From positions 1 through 39,650 of the forward strand of contig JAOTXY010000026.1 in NCBI GenBank assembly GCA_029862125.1: 39,650 bases of DNA, given 5' to 3'. The notes beneath the pieces were generated by a model, which was not told where the DNA came from, ran no database searches, and worked only from the letters and a program-made list of their open reading frames with translations. The DNA comes from Gammaproteobacteria bacterium (GTDB taxonomy: Bacteria; Pseudomonadota; Gammaproteobacteria; GCA-001735895). The position numbers and the translations under genes were made by a program. Positions 23,715 to 34,200 of the stretch are shown piece by piece; position 1 is the stretch's first letter; every line of letters starts with the position of its first letter.

Positions 23715-25661
23715 TTAGCGATTAAGTCGATTATCGATCAGGTTATCAACCACACTCGGATCCGCCAGCGTCGAGGTATCTCCAAGGTTATCGAGTTCAT
23801 TCGCGGCGACCTTGCGCAAAATACGGCGCATGATTTTTCCGGAACGGGTTTTCGGTAAGCCTGGTGCCCACTGGATGATATTAACCTTGGCGATGGGTCC
23901 GATTTCGGAACGCACCATGCCAACCAGATCCTGTTTCAAATCGTCGCTCCCTTCCTCGCCCGCCATCAGCGTGACATAGGCGTAGATTCCCTGCCCGGTG
24001 ATATCGTGCGGGTAACCGACCACGGCCGCCTCGGCAACCTTTTCATGCTTGACCAGGGCGGATTCGATCTCGGCGGTACCTAATCGATGGCCGGATACAT
24101 TGAGTACGTCATCGACCCGGCCGGTAATCCAGTAGTAGCCATCTTCGTCGCGCCGGGCACCATCACCGGTGAAGTAATAACCTTTGAACATTGCGAAGTA
24201 AGTTTCAAAAAAGCGCTTATGGTCACCGTATACCGAACGCATCATCGAAGGCCACGGCGCACGCATCGCGAGGTTGCCCTCGGCTGGATTACCTTCTATT
24301 TCATTTCCCTGGTCGTCCAGCAGCACCGGCTGCGCACCAAAAAACGGGAAGGTTGCGGAACCGGGCTTGGTCGCAGTCGCGCCGGGTAACGGCGTCATCA
24401 TATGTGCCCCGGTTTCAGTCTGCCACCAGGTGTCGACAATCGGGCAACGACCGTCTCCAATAACATTGTGGTACCACAACCAGGCTTCCGGATTAATGGG
24501 CTCTCCCACGGTGCCGAGCAGGCGAAGTGACTTGCGGGATGTTTTCTTCACCGGTTCATCGCCAGCACCCATCAAGGCTCGTATCGCGGTAGGTGCAGTA
24601 TAAAAGATCGAGACATTGTGCTTGTCGCAAACCTGCCAGAATCGAGAAATGTCCGGGTAGGTCGGGATACCTTCGAACATTAAAGTGGTGGCGCCGTTCG
24701 CGAGCGGACCATAAACAATATAGGTATGACCGGTAACCCAGCCGACGTCGGCCGTACACCAGTAAATTTCGCCATCCTTGTAATCGAATACAAGTTTATG
24801 GGTCATCGCCGCCTGCAACAGGTAACCACCCGTTGTGTGCAATACACCCTTGGGTTTACCGGTAGAGCCCGAGGTATAAAGGATAAATAATGGATCCTCG
24901 GCCCCCATCATTTCCGGTTCGCATTCTACTGAAGCCTGCGCCATCGCCTCGTGGTACCAGACATCGCGGCCATCGGTCCATTCCACCGGATCGCCCCCGC
25001 GTTTCACTACGATTACGCTTTTGACATTAGGACACTCGTTGACCGCCTTATCGGCATTTGCCTTCAGCGGCACCAGTTTACCACCACGAACCGACTGATC
25101 AGCGGTAATCACCACCTGGCAATCGGAATCCTGGATACGATCGCGTAATGCGTCAGGAGAAAATCCGCCGAACACGATCGAATGCACTGCACCAATGCGC
25201 GTACAGGCCAGCATTGCAACCGCGGCTTCCGGGATCATCGGCATGTAGATCGAAACCCGGTCACCCCGGTTAACGCCCTGTGATTTTAATACGTTGGAGA
25301 ATTTGCAAACTTCTTCATGCAGTTCGGCATAGGTTATTTTTCGATCTTCACCCGGATCATCTGCCTCCCAGATGATAGCAACCTGGTCACCACGAGAACT
25401 CAGGTGGCGGTCGAGGCAATTGTAAGAAACATTTAGTTCGGCGCCTTCGAACCATTTAATATGCAGGTCGTCACCGGCGAAACTCCAGTCACAGACTGAA
25501 TTCCAGGGCTTAAACCAGGAAAGATAATTTTCAGCCTGTTCTGACCAGAATCCCTCGGGATCATCAACGGATTGCTGATACATTTCATCGTACTGGGCTG
25601 CGGTAATGTTTGCCTGCGCGGCAAATTCGGCAGGAACTGGATAAATTTCACTTTCTGACAT
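23715..25661 (-). CDS. acs: Acetyl-CoA synthetase
   Basis: A 648-residue AMP-forming enzyme that turns acetate, ATP and CoA into acetyl-CoA. The P-loop [20 protein letters not shown], the acyl pocket segment [23 protein letters not shown], the hinge [20 protein letters not shown] and [17 protein letters not shown] near the end (with the Lys controlled by acetylation) are all present, at normal length. A GAGGAAGG ribosome-binding site precedes the ATG. It is divergent from the cbrA-like regulatory genes, which probably control it, and lies in a locus for acetate and propionate use. Confidence 0.97.
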   Translation of the reverse strand: MSESEIYPVPAEFAAQANITAAQYDEMYQQSVDDPEGFWSEQAENYLSWFKPWNSVCDWSFAGDDLHIKWFEGAELNVSYNCLDRHLSSRGDQVAIIWEADDPGEDRKITYAELHEEVCKFSNVLKSQGVNRGDRVSIYMPMIPEAAVAMLACTRIGAVHSIVFGGFSPDALRDRIQDSDCQVVITADQSVRGGKLVPLKANADKAVNECPNVKSVIVVKRGGDPVEWTDGRDVWYHEAMAQASVECEPEMMGAEDPLFILYTSGSTGKPKGVLHTTGGYLLQAAMTHKLVFDYKDGEIYWCTADVGWVTGHTYIVYGPLANGATTLMFEGIPTYPDISRFWQVCDKHNVSIFYTAPTAIRALMGAGDEPVKKTSRKSLRLLGTVGEPINPEAWLWYHNVIGDGRCPIVDTWWQTETGAHMMTPLPGATATKPGSATFPFFGAQPVLLDDQGNEIEGNPAEGNLAMRAPWPSMMRSVYGDHKRFFETYFAMFKGYYFTGDGARRDEDGYYWITGRVDDVLNVSGHRLGTAEIESALVKHEKVAEAAVVGYPHDITGQGIYAYVTLMAGEEGSDDLKQDLVGMVRSEIGPIAKVNIIQWAPGLPKTRSGKIMRRILRKVAANELDNLGDTSTLADPSVVDNLIDNRLNR

Positions 25662-25870
25662 GGTGCCTTCCTCGGGGATTCAATGATTAGTTTTTTAGTT
25701 GCCCCGGATATGCTTACATAAACACTGGCCAGCGACAAGATGCTAACGCGCCGCCGGTCTTAGGGTCGAATTGAAACTTGACCTGTGTCAATATAATTTG
25801 CGCCCTTATTGACCTCTGCGTCACGATAAGTAACACTCGCTCGATATAATAAGTAACCAGGGGTAACACT

Positions 25871-26071
25871 ATGTCGCTGTTATCATCCGATATACGCCCA
25901 ACCGAGATCACCGTCATCGTGGTACTGATCTCGCTACTGGTGTTACTGCCTCCCTTGTCCTCCTTCTGGATAAATGTCGATTCACCCTGGTACCTGCCCT
26001 ACCTGGTCTGGTTCGGCATTATCCTGCTGTCGGCACGCCTGCAACACCTGTTGCGCAAACATGCAGTTTGA
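25871..26071 (+). CDS. Small membrane protein coupled to the CbrA-like sensor (CbrX-like)
   Basis: A 66-residue protein with two hydrophobic segments (about 14-32 and 42-55) and a basic end (LLRKHAV). Its last codons overlap the start of the sensor gene (stop at 26069-26071, sensor ATG at 26061). The sensor has no good ribosome-binding site of its own, so the two are probably translated in a coupled way. Pseudomonas has a similar small gene, cbrX, overlapping cbrA. AGGGG 9 bases before its ATG is a clear ribosome-binding site. It may be a subunit of the symporter-like sensor. Confidence 0.75.
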   Translation: MSLLSSDIRPTEITVIVVLISLLVLLPPLSSFWINVDSPWYLPYLVWFGIILLSARLQHLLRKHAV

Positions 26072-28997
26072 GCTGTGGCAGTTATTCCTGGTCGGGGTGC
26101 TCTACCTGGGCCTGTTATTTCTCATCGCGACCGCCACCGATCGTGGCTGGATACCCAAATCACTGGCCAGCCACCCAATGGTTTACTCGCTTTCCATAGG
26201 TGTATACGCAACCTCGTGGAGCTTTTACGGTAGCGTCGGTTTTGCCGAGAAGGAAGGGTTTAACTTCCTGACGATCTATCTCGGCACCACGCTTGCCTTC
26301 CTCGCATCACCCATATTGCTACGGCCGATACTCAAGATCACCGAGACCTATCGCCTGGCGTCGCTGGCCGACCTGTTCGCGTTTCGCTATCACAGCCAGT
26401 TGGCCGGGGTCTTAGTGACGCTGCTGGTACTGGCCGGCACCCTGCCCTACATTTCACTGCAAATCCAGGCAGTCACCAACACGCTGCAGATCATGACCAA
26501 CGAAACCGAACAACATTTAATCGCATTGATGTTCTGTATTACGGTGGGTTTATTTTCGATCCTGTTTGGTACCCGCCATATATCATTACGCGAGAAACAC
26601 CGTGGACTGGTGGTCGCGATCGCCTTCGAATCCCTGGTCAAGCTGATTACCCTGCTGAGCGTCGGCTTGTTCGCAGTATTTGGCATATTCGGCGGATTCG
26701 GCGAACTCAATCAATACCTGGATCAGCATCCGGAAGCCAACGCGGCCCTGTTTGCACCGGTACAGGAGGGTCCCTGGGCAACGCTGATGCTGCTGTCTTT
26801 TGCAGCGGCCTTTTTACTGCCACGCCAGTTTCACATGATTTTTGTGGAAAGTATCAAGCACAAGAACATCGAGACCGCCAGTTGGGCTTTTCCATTGTTC
26901 CTGCTGTTACTTAATCTATCGATTCCACCGATTCTGTGGGCGGGCCAATCGCTCCAGCTCGATATACCAGCCGATTTTTTCGTACTCGGTATTACCCTTG
27001 AAAGCGGTTCCTCCGTACTGCCGATCCTGACTTTTATGGGTGGACTTTCTGCGGCTAGCGCGATGATTATCGTCACCACGCTGGCACTGGCATCAATGTG
27101 TATGAATAATTTCGTGCTGCCGGCGAGCTTCCCTCCCAAGCTGTCCAGGGGCAGCAACATATATGAATGGCTACTGTGGGGGCGTCGCTTCGTCATCATG
27201 TCGATTGTCGGCATTGGTTATATTTTTTACCTGGTGCAGACACAAAACCCGGGGCTCGCCGGACTCGGCCTCATATCATTTGTTGCGGTCGCACAATGCC
27301 TGCCCGGAGTAGTTGGACTGCTTTATTGGCCGCGCGCTAACCGCAAAGGCTTTATCAGTGGTTTGATTGTCGGTGCCACCATTTGGGCATTCACCCTGTT
27401 CGTGCCGTTGTTTGAACGTGCCGGCATTATCGAAACGCCTTTTTTTACCATTCCCGAAATAGCCATGAGCACCACCGACGCAGCCTTGTGGTCGCTGCTG
27501 TTCAATAGTCTGACCTTCGTCATCGTGTCGTTGTTGAGTCACCAGTCACAGGAAGAGCGAGAGGTAGCCGAGGCCTGCAGTCGCGAAAGCTTCCTCATAC
27601 CCCAGGGTTCGGTAAAGGCTACTTCGATCGCCGAGTTCGAACAGCAGTTGGCCACTATCATCGGCCAGGATATTGCACATAACGAAGTCGATCGTGCCCT
27701 CGCCGATCTCGCACTGGTTCCTGGCGAGATTAATCAAACCGACCTTACCCGATTGCGCGGCCAGATAGATCGTAACCTGTCAGGACTGGTGGGCCCTGTG
27801 CTTTCACGCATGATCGTTAACGAGCACCTGCAAATTGATCGCGCAACCCAGTCTGCGCTTGCTAATACTATCCAGTTTGTTGGGCATAGCCAGGAGCAAT
27901 CACGCAGTGCCTTACGCGGGGTCTCGAGTGAACTCGATGCTTTACGACGCTTTCATTTCCAGGTACTGCAGGATCTGCCGCTGGGCGTGGTATCGCTCGA
28001 CAACGCGGGTATTATCCTGAGCTGGAATAAGGAACTGAGCAAAATAACCGGGATCAAACAGGGAGATGCGATTGGTAATTCCATCCTTCAACTCGAGGAT
28101 CCGTGGCGAGAGTTGCTGGCCGGGTTCAAGTCCAGCGATCAGTTTTTAATCAGCAAACTCAAGCTTCCAATCAACAACCAGATCCGCGTCCTGAACCTGT
28201 TCAAGGCGGTTGTAAGTCGGGAACGTGAGGACAATAGCGGTATCGCAATCCTGATTGAAGACAATAGCGAACGCTACCTGCTCGAAGAAAAATTGACCCA
28301 TAGCGAACGCCTGGCATCGATTGGTCAGCTCGCATCGGGTGTTGCCCACGAGATCGGCAATCCTGTTACCGGTATTGCCTGCCTGGCACAAGATCTACGC
28401 TCCGAACTCGACCATTCCGAGCAAGTGCGCGAGGGTCTGAACCAGATCCTGACCCAAACCGACCGTATTTCACGCATTGTTGGATCACTGTCCAATTACA
28501 GTCGCGCCGGCGCTCCCGATGAATCTCCTGCTGAAAAATTCGATCTGCACCAGATCGTTGAGGAAGCGATCAACCTGGTATCACTGAGCCAGGCCGGCAA
28601 GCAAATGCACTACCAGAACCAATGTGAAACCGGCTTGGTGGTCAAAGGTTTTGCGCAAAAACTGGTCCAGGTTTTTGTTAACCTGCTTACCAATGCTACC
28701 GACGCGTCAAACCCGGGCCAAATCGTAACCATCGAATCCGAAGTCAACGGTGGCCAAGTTTTAATTTCGGTCAAAGATCAGGGCAAAGGTATCGCCGAAG
28801 AGCATTTGTCGAAAATTTTCGAACCCTTCTTTACCACTAAAACGGTGGGCGAAGGCACCGGCCTGGGTTTGTCGCTGACCTACAATATCATCAAGGAACA
28901 CGGGGGCTCGATTTCAGTTACCAGCAAGCCGATGGCCGGCTGCCGATTTGACATCATCCTCCCTGCTGCCGATGCAGCAATGGCAGCCCAGGCATGA
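26061..28997 (+). CDS. cbrA: CbrA-like sensor histidine kinase with SSF transporter domain
   Basis: A 978-residue hybrid of transporter and kinase. The N-terminal ~500 residues form a sodium/solute symporter-like domain with about 13 membrane segments (for example [13 protein letters not shown] and [12 protein letters not shown]). A linker region follows, then a PAS-like domain ([20 protein letters not shown]), the kinase with His763 ([15 protein letters not shown]), N-box NLLTNATDA and G-boxes DQGKGI and GTGLGLSL. I start at the ATG at 26061; the longer open frame upstream is the other frame of the small gene. CbrA-type sensors link substrate uptake to control of carbon use. The position beside acs suggests that acetate or a related acid is the signal. 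Confidence 0.9.
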   Translation: MQFELWQLFLVGVLYLGLLFLIATATDRGWIPKSLASHPMVYSLSIGVYATSWSFYGSVGFAEKEGFNFLTIYLGTTLAFLASPILLRPILKITETYRLASLADLFAFRYHSQLAGVLVTLLVLAGTLPYISLQIQAVTNTLQIMTNETEQHLIALMFCITVGLFSILFGTRHISLREKHRGLVVAIAFESLVKLITLLSVGLFAVFGIFGGFGELNQYLDQHPEANAALFAPVQEGPWATLMLLSFAAAFLLPRQFHMIFVESIKHKNIETASWAFPLFLLLLNLSIPPILWAGQSLQLDIPADFFVLGITLESGSSVLPILTFMGGLSAASAMIIVTTLALASMCMNNFVLPASFPPKLSRGSNIYEWLLWGRRFVIMSIVGIGYIFYLVQTQNPGLAGLGLISFVAVAQCLPGVVGLLYWPRANRKGFISGLIVGATIWAFTLFVPLFERAGIIETPFFTIPEIAMSTTDAALWSLLFNSLTFVIVSLLSHQSQEEREVAEACSRESFLIPQGSVKATSIAEFEQQLATIIGQDIAHNEVDRALADLALVPGEINQTDLTRLRGQIDRNLSGLVGPVLSRMIVNEHLQIDRATQSALANTIQFVGHSQEQSRSALRGVSSELDALRRFHFQVLQDLPLGVVSLDNAGIILSWNKELSKITGIKQGDAIGNSILQLEDPWRELLAGFKSSDQFLISKLKLPINNQIRVLNLFKAVVSREREDNSGIAILIEDNSERYLLEEKLTHSERLASIGQLASGVAHEIGNPVTGIACLAQDLRSELDHSEQVREGLNQILTQTDRISRIVGSLSNYSRAGAPDESPAEKFDLHQIVEEAINLVSLSQAGKQMHYQNQCETGLVVKGFAQKLVQVFVNLLTNATDASNPGQIVTIESEVNGGQVLISVKDQGKGIAEEHLSKIFEPFFTTKTVGEGTGLGLSLTYNIIKEHGGSISVTSKPMAGCRFDIILPAADAAMAAQA

Positions 28998-30331
28998 GCA
29001 GTATTCTCGTCGTTGAAGATGAGCCGATCATCCAGGAGAGTCTGCTGCGCCTGTTGCAACGGCAGGGATACGACGCCACCGGAGTCGCCTCGGTTGCCGA
29101 AGCGGAAGAAAACTCGATTAATATGTATGATCTGATTATCTCGGATTTGCGTTTACCCGGCGAGCCTGGCACCGAGCTAATCTCTCGCGCGGCACCGACG
29201 CCGGTTCTGATCATGACCAGTTATTCAACAGTCCAGTCAGCAGTCGAGGCGATGAAGCAAGGTGCCGTGGATTACATTTCCAAGCCATTCAATCATGATG
29301 AAATGATCATGACGGTGAAGCGGATTCTCGACAAGGCGAACGTCGAACAGCAAAACACGCTGCTGCAAAAAGAAGTTGCCAGGAATTATCCCATCGATGG
29401 CATGGTCGCCCATTGCGAGCCGATGCTGGAAGTCCTGGACCGTGTCAGGCGGGTTGCAGCTACCGATACCACCGTGCTGATTGTCGGCGAAACCGGCACC
29501 GGCAAGGAACTGGTGGCGCGCGCAATACATTCGCAAAGCAAGCTGCGTAAACATTCCCTGGTCAGTGTCAATTGTGCTGCTTTTGCCGAAGACCAAATTG
29601 AATCAGAACTATTTGGCCATGAACGAGGTGCTTTTACCGGTGCCCTGCAAACCAAAAAAGGTCTGATCGAGGTTGCTAACGGCGCCACCCTGTTTCTCGA
29701 TGAAATCGGCGAATTATCCCTGGATGCGCAAGCACGCCTGCTGGGTGTGTTGCAGGATAGTGAAATAAGGCGCGTGGGTTCAAACAAGACCATTAAAGTA
29801 GAGGCACGGATCCTGGCCGCTACCCATAAAAACCTGGCACAAATGGTGGCCGAGCAAACCTTTCGCGAAGATCTTTACTATCGGCTCAACGTATTCGAGA
29901 TCAATTTGCCGCCACTGCGGGAACGTGGCAGTGATATCAGGCTGCTGGCTGACACGATTCTAACCAGGATGGCCCAGCGCACCCATCGAAAATCTATGTC
30001 CTTTGACGAAGAGGCTTACCAGCAAATGCTGTACTACCCATGGCCCGGCAACGTGCGTGAAATGGAAAATGTTGTTGAGCGCGCCGTAATCCTCAAACAT
30101 AACGGTAGTATCGAAGCCGAAGACCTGGCATTGAACAATCTCGAAACCGATCAACAGCTTCCTTTATACGAACTCGAAAATCGACTGTCGCTGGATGATT
30201 ACTTCGTCAGTTTCGTGAAAAAGTACCAGGCCCAATATAACGAAACCGAACTCGCGCGCATGCTGGGTATCAGTCGCAAAAACCTGTGGGAAAGAAGGCA
30301 ACGCCTTGAGATTCCGTCACGCAAGTCATGA
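28994..30331 (+). CDS. cbrB: CbrB/NtrC-family sigma-54-dependent response regulator
   Basis: A 445-residue regulator. The receiver has acidic pair Glu-Asp-Glu (VEDEPI), phospho-Asp in DLIISDLRLPG and the Lys in YISKPF. The AAA+ domain has Walker A GETGTGKELVARAIH, the sigma-54 contact GAFTGA, and Walker B LFLDEIGELS. The C-terminal Fis-type helix is TELARMLGISRKNLWERRQRL. It should activate sigma-54 promoters when phosphorylated by the overlapping CbrA-like kinase (ATGA overlap). I looked for -24/-12 elements upstream of acs and aceA and found no convincing one. Confidence 0.92.
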   Translation: MSSILVVEDEPIIQESLLRLLQRQGYDATGVASVAEAEENSINMYDLIISDLRLPGEPGTELISRAAPTPVLIMTSYSTVQSAVEAMKQGAVDYISKPFNHDEMIMTVKRILDKANVEQQNTLLQKEVARNYPIDGMVAHCEPMLEVLDRVRRVAATDTTVLIVGETGTGKELVARAIHSQSKLRKHSLVSVNCAAFAEDQIESELFGHERGAFTGALQTKKGLIEVANGATLFLDEIGELSLDAQARLLGVLQDSEIRRVGSNKTIKVEARILAATHKNLAQMVAEQTFREDLYYRLNVFEINLPPLRERGSDIRLLADTILTRMAQRTHRKSMSFDEEAYQQMLYYPWPGNVREMENVVERAVILKHNGSIEAEDLALNNLETDQQLPLYELENRLSLDDYFVSFVKKYQAQYNETELARMLGISRKNLWERRQRLEIPSRKS

Positions 30332-30349
30332 ACTACCTGGAGTTTACTG

Positions 30350-32089
30350 ATGGATAACCCGATCAAAGGTTTGTCGACACAAATCGCGACCACGATCCTG
30401 ACTGGATTTGATCGGCATTTTACTATTTTCAGTGACATTACCCAGGGTGCCAGGGAGCGCTTCGAGAACGCGGACTGGGAGGCCGAACGCAAGGCCTCGC
30501 GAGAACGTATCCTGTATTACGATATTCGTGTCAGGGATTCGATCGGTGATTTACAGAAACTGTTTGACCTGGAACCTTTCGACAGCCAGCTGTGGTTTGA
30601 TGTTAAACGCGAATACGTGTTATTGATCGGTAACCACTTGCAACCGGAACTGGCCGAAACATTCTACAATTCGGTCTTTTGCGCCCTGTTTCATCGTGAT
30701 TATTTCGGCAACGACTATATCTTCGTGCGCAGCGCGGTATCGACCGAGCACATCGATTCGACAAAGCCTTCCTACCATGTCTATTACCCGGCCAAGCGTG
30801 GATTCCGCTTATCGATAAAACAGGTCCTGCTCGACAGCGGTTTCAGCCTGCCGTTTGAAAACATCGATCGCGACGTGCGCAACATCATTCATGCATTGAT
30901 CAAGTATACCTTTACCCGGCCACGTCGCGCGCATCTGAACTTCCAGTTTCAGGTCATCAGCAGCGTGTTCTATCGCAACAAGGCCGCCTACATTGTCGGC
31001 CGCGCAATCAATTCGAATAAGGACATTCCATTTGCTATCCCGCTACTTCATAGCGGAGAAGGAACAATTTACGCCGACGCAATTATCATTGGCACCCAGG
31101 GGCTGAATCGACTGTTCGAATTTTCCTATGTCTACTTCATGGTCGATCACCCGGTACCTTCATCCATCGTGACTTTTCTGCGACGCCTTATGCCAACCCG
31201 AAGTAAAGAATCGTTTTACTCGGCCATCGGTTTCCATAAACAGGGCAAGACGGTTTTTTATCGTGACTTTCTGCATCACTTAAAACACTCCGAGGATGAA
31301 TTGATTTTTGCGCCCGGTATCAAGGGCATGGTGATGGCGGTGTTTACGTTGCCGTCTTATCCATACGTATTCAAGGTCATTCGCGACCGCTTCCCGCCGC
31401 CGAAAAAGACAACCCGGCAGGAGGTACTGGAGACTTACCGACTGGTCAAGATGCACGATCGGGTTGGACGCATGTCCGATATTCTCGAGTACTCGCACGT
31501 TGCCTTACCCAAGGCGCGCTTTTCTGAAGATCTACTCGAAGAGCTTTACGAGACCTGTGCCAAAAGTGTCTCTGAAGAAGGCGACCAGATCGTGTTCAAG
31601 CATATTTATATCGAACGCCGCATGACACCCTTGAACCTGGCCGTGCTGCAGGCCGACGACCAGTACCTGCGGCGATTGATGAAAGGGTATGGTGAAGCGA
31701 TCAAGGAACTGGCCGCAGCCAACATTTTCCCAGGTGACCTGCTGATGAAAAACTTCGGTGTTACCGGACAGGGACAGGGCCGCGTCGTATTCTATGATTA
31801 CGACGAAATCTGCTATCTGACCGAGTGTAATTTTCGTCAAATACCCGAGCCGCTTTACCCGGAGGACGAATTTGCCTCGGAACCCTGGTACAGCATCGGG
31901 GCGAATGATGTTTTTCCCGAACAGTTTGTGACATTTCTGTTCGCCGATAACCGGGTACGCCAGGCATTCTTAAAATACCATAGCGATCTGCTTGAGGCCG
32001 AGTTCTGGATTCAAAAACAGAAAAACATAGAGGCTGGTATCTACGAGGACGTCTTCCCTTACCCGAAAAAATTACGTTTCGCGCGCTAG
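30350..32089 (+). CDS. aceK: Isocitrate dehydrogenase kinase/phosphatase
   Basis: A 579-residue bifunctional enzyme that phosphorylates isocitrate dehydrogenase to push isocitrate into the glyoxylate shunt, and reverses it. The kinase core has the loop APGIKGMVMAVFTLPSYPYV then FKVIRDRF, HDRVGRMSDILEYSHVALP and the active segment FPGDLLMKNFGVT. A CTGGAG ribosome-binding site precedes the ATG, 18 bases after cbrB, so it is probably in the cbrXAB operon. In E. coli aceK follows aceBA; here aceA is opposite and separate, so AceK is tied to the sensor system instead. Confidence 0.96.
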   Translation: MDNPIKGLSTQIATTILTGFDRHFTIFSDITQGARERFENADWEAERKASRERILYYDIRVRDSIGDLQKLFDLEPFDSQLWFDVKREYVLLIGNHLQPELAETFYNSVFCALFHRDYFGNDYIFVRSAVSTEHIDSTKPSYHVYYPAKRGFRLSIKQVLLDSGFSLPFENIDRDVRNIIHALIKYTFTRPRRAHLNFQFQVISSVFYRNKAAYIVGRAINSNKDIPFAIPLLHSGEGTIYADAIIIGTQGLNRLFEFSYVYFMVDHPVPSSIVTFLRRLMPTRSKESFYSAIGFHKQGKTVFYRDFLHHLKHSEDELIFAPGIKGMVMAVFTLPSYPYVFKVIRDRFPPPKKTTRQEVLETYRLVKMHDRVGRMSDILEYSHVALPKARFSEDLLEELYETCAKSVSEEGDQIVFKHIYIERRMTPLNLAVLQADDQYLRRLMKGYGEAIKELAAANIFPGDLLMKNFGVTGQGQGRVVFYDYDEICYLTECNFRQIPEPLYPEDEFASEPWYSIGANDVFPEQFVTFLFADNRVRQAFLKYHSDLLEAEFWIQKQKNIEAGIYEDVFPYPKKLRFAR

Positions 32090-32090
32090 C

Positions 32091-32570
32091 CTAAATTAAC
32101 CTTGATACGCTCAGCAGGATTCCATCCTCATCGCTGTAGAGAAACTCGCCTGGACGAAAGCTTGCGCCGAGAAAACTGACCTCCACATTGGCTTCACCCC
32201 TGCCCTCCTTGACGCTGCGCAACGGGTTTGTTGCAAGCGCCTTAACACCTATATCCATCTCGGCGATATCGGCAGCATCGCGTATACAACCATTGACGAC
32301 GACACCACTCCAGCCGTTTTCATGCAATGCAGCCGCCATCATGTCACCTAACATCGCACAGCGCATCGAGGCTTCATTGTCGATCACCAGCACCTTGCCC
32401 TGGCCTGCAGTGCGGATCTGCTCACGCACGCGCGAATTATCGTCCAGCGACCTGATGGTCACGATCTCTCCATGAAAACGCTTGTTGCCACCAAAATTGA
32501 TAAGCCCAGGAGAAACGATTTGCACCTTGCCCTCGTGCGTGTCACTTAAATCAGCGGTTTTAAAAGTCAT
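32091..32570 (-). CDS. rraA: RraA family protein, with aldolase/decarboxylase metal motif
   Basis: A 159-residue protein of the RraA/HMG aldolase family. It has YSDEDGILLS, FGGNKRFHGEIVT and NPLRSVKEGRGEANVEVSF. It would usually be named RraA, the inhibitor of RNase E. However, it has Asp76 followed after 20 residues by Arg97-Asp98 (NGCIRDAADI), the D-x20-R-D motif that holds the metal in HMG/CHA aldolases; E. coli RraA lacks both Asp residues. Oxaloacetate decarboxylase or aldolase activity is therefore possible and fits the surrounding carbon genes. It lies 78 bases after the aceA stop on the same strand. Its end is one base from the aceK stop. Confidence 0.8.
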   Translation of the reverse strand: MTFKTADLSDTHEGKVQIVSPGLINFGGNKRFHGEIVTIRSLDDNSRVREQIRTAGQGKVLVIDNEASMRCAMLGDMMAAALHENGWSGVVVNGCIRDAADIAEMDIGVKALATNPLRSVKEGRGEANVEVSFLGASFRPGEFLYSDEDGILLSVSRLI

Positions 32571-32590
32571 TAAAATTACCCGGTGTTCAT

Positions 32591-32622
32591 AAAAAAAGCG
32601 CTCACGGTAGAACCATGGGCGC
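32591..32622 (-). terminator. aceA: Intrinsic terminator of aceA
   Basis: On the minus strand, 10-bp arms (GCGCCCATGG with CCGTGAGCGC, one mismatch and one G-U pair) close a TTCTA loop at 32598-32622, followed by seven T residues (32591-32597). A strong terminator just after aceA, so the RraA-family gene downstream is expressed only by read-through or its own promoter. Confidence 0.85.
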
Positions 32623-32648
32623 CTTTCTCGTGCAGCAGTTTTAAAAGG

Positions 32649-33953
32649 CTAAAACTGGTCTTCCTCGGTAGAGCCAGCCATTGCCGTAACCGACGAGGAG
32701 CCCCCCTGGATCGTGGTCGTAACATCGTCAAAATAGCCGGCACCGACTTCCTGCTGGTGAGAGACAAAGCTGTAACCTTTATCAGCAGCGGCGAATTCCG
32801 GTTCCTGTACCTTTTCGACGTAGTGCTTCATGCCCTCACCCTGCGCATAATCGTAGGCCAGATCGAACATGTTGTACCACATATTATGGATGCCGGCGAG
32901 CGTGATGAACTGGTATTTGTAACCCATCTCGGCTATCTTTTCCTGGAACTCGGCGATGGTCTTATCGTCGAGATTTTTCTTCCAGTTAAATGAAGGTGAA
33001 CAGTTGTAAGCCAGCAATTTACCGGGGTGAGCGGCGCGTACGGCTTCCGCCCATTCTCGTGCAAAACCGAGGTCGGGGGTACCGGTTTCACACCACACCA
33101 TATCGGCGTAATTAGCGTAAGATACGCCACGAGAAATGGCCTGTTCGAGGCCATTTTTGACCACGTAGAAACCCTCGCTGGTGCGCTCGCCGGTGACAAA
33201 CGGCTTGTCATTATCATCGACATCCGAAGTCAGCAGGTTGGCTGCCTCGGCATCGGTACGAGCCAACACCACGGTAGGAACATTCATGACATCCGCAGCA
33301 AGCCTTGCGGCGATTAGCTTTTGCACCGCTTCCTGGGTCGGAATCAGCACCTTGCCACCCATATGGCCGCACTTCTTGACCGCGGCCAGTTGATCTTCAA
33401 AGTGAACGCCACCGGCACCGGCACTGATCATGTTTTTCATCAGTTCAAACGCATTCAGAACGCCACCGAACCCGGCTTCCGCATCTGCAACGATCGGCAG
33501 GAAATAATCGACATAGCTGGCATCACCGGGATTGACACCGCGACTCCATTGAATTTCATCGGCGCGACGGAAGGTATTATTGATACGGCGCACCATCGCG
33601 GGAACTGAATCGTAAGCATATAGTGACTGGTCCGGATACATGGTTTCAGAAGTGTTGCCATCGGCGGCGACCTGCCAACCCGACAGGTAAATTGCTTCAA
33701 TACCGGCCTTCGCCTGCTGCATTGCCTGGCCGCCGGTAATCGCGCCCATGCTATTGACATAGCCTTTCTTCGCACCGCCGTTTACCTGCTGCCACAGCTT
33801 CTCGGCGCCCATCCGCGCCAACGTATTTTCAGGTTGTACCGAACCACGTAAGCGCACAACATCTGCGGCGCTGTAGCCGCGCGTTACGTTATTCCAGCGT
33901 GGGTTTTCCTGCCACTCTTTTTCAACTGCGGCAATTTGTTCGTCTCTCGTCAT
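32649..33953 (-). CDS. aceA: Isocitrate lyase
   Basis: A 434-residue enzyme, the same length as E. coli AceA. It splits isocitrate to succinate and glyoxylate. The active-site signature KKCGHMGGKV has the catalytic Cys at 195, the same number as in E. coli. PIVADAEAGFGG and AYNCSPSFNWKKNL complete the site. It is divergent from a LysR regulator that probably controls it. No malate synthase gene is in the window. Confidence 0.98.
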   Translation of the reverse strand: MTRDEQIAAVEKEWQENPRWNNVTRGYSAADVVRLRGSVQPENTLARMGAEKLWQQVNGGAKKGYVNSMGAITGGQAMQQAKAGIEAIYLSGWQVAADGNTSETMYPDQSLYAYDSVPAMVRRINNTFRRADEIQWSRGVNPGDASYVDYFLPIVADAEAGFGGVLNAFELMKNMISAGAGGVHFEDQLAAVKKCGHMGGKVLIPTQEAVQKLIAARLAADVMNVPTVVLARTDAEAANLLTSDVDDNDKPFVTGERTSEGFYVVKNGLEQAISRGVSYANYADMVWCETGTPDLGFAREWAEAVRAAHPGKLLAYNCSPSFNWKKNLDDKTIAEFQEKIAEMGYKYQFITLAGIHNMWYNMFDLAYDYAQGEGMKHYVEKVQEPEFAAADKGYSFVSHQQEVGAGYFDDVTTTIQGGSSSVTAMAGSTEEDQF

Positions 33954-34030
33954 TTTGTTGTATCTCTCACAAATACAGGTTAATTAAAATATTTGGCCGA
34001 AGGCCCGAAAACCGCTAAATATACGCCTGT

Positions 34031-34057
34031 TTTACTATTTAAAAAGTAAATTTACTT
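34031..34057. promoter_or_regulatory. Three TTTACT/AGTAAA half-sites near the aceA promoter
   Basis: TTTACT (34031-34036), AGTAAA (34045-34050) and TTTACT (34051-34056) form one inverted pair with an 8-base gap and a perfect 14-base palindrome AAGTAAATTTACTT (34044-34057). They lie about 80-100 bases upstream of the aceA ATG, where an operator would act. The regulator is unknown. Confidence 0.5.
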
Positions 34058-34133
34058 AATTTTGTCTATTGGATATCACAATAACGTAATTCGCCGCGCC
34101 AAACCTTGATCCTGCTCCATGTAATGTGCATAA

Positions 34134-34145
34134 GCTAGCGCTAGC
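34134..34145. repeat. 12-base palindrome GCTAGCGCTAGC
   Basis: Perfect palindrome in the middle of the aceA/LysR divergent region. It may be a binding site; nothing more can be said. Confidence 0.35.
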
Positions 34146-34200
34146 ACGACATTTCATTTCATTGCGACGACTGATCAATTGGAGTCAAATTCGTTCGCGG

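Noticed and set aside
25771..25797. TTGAAA/TATAAT promoter for the cbrX-cbrA-cbrB genes
   Set aside because: The spacer is only 15 bases, and a TTGAC-N4-GTCAA dyad occupies it; a promoter here is possible but not supported well enough to list.
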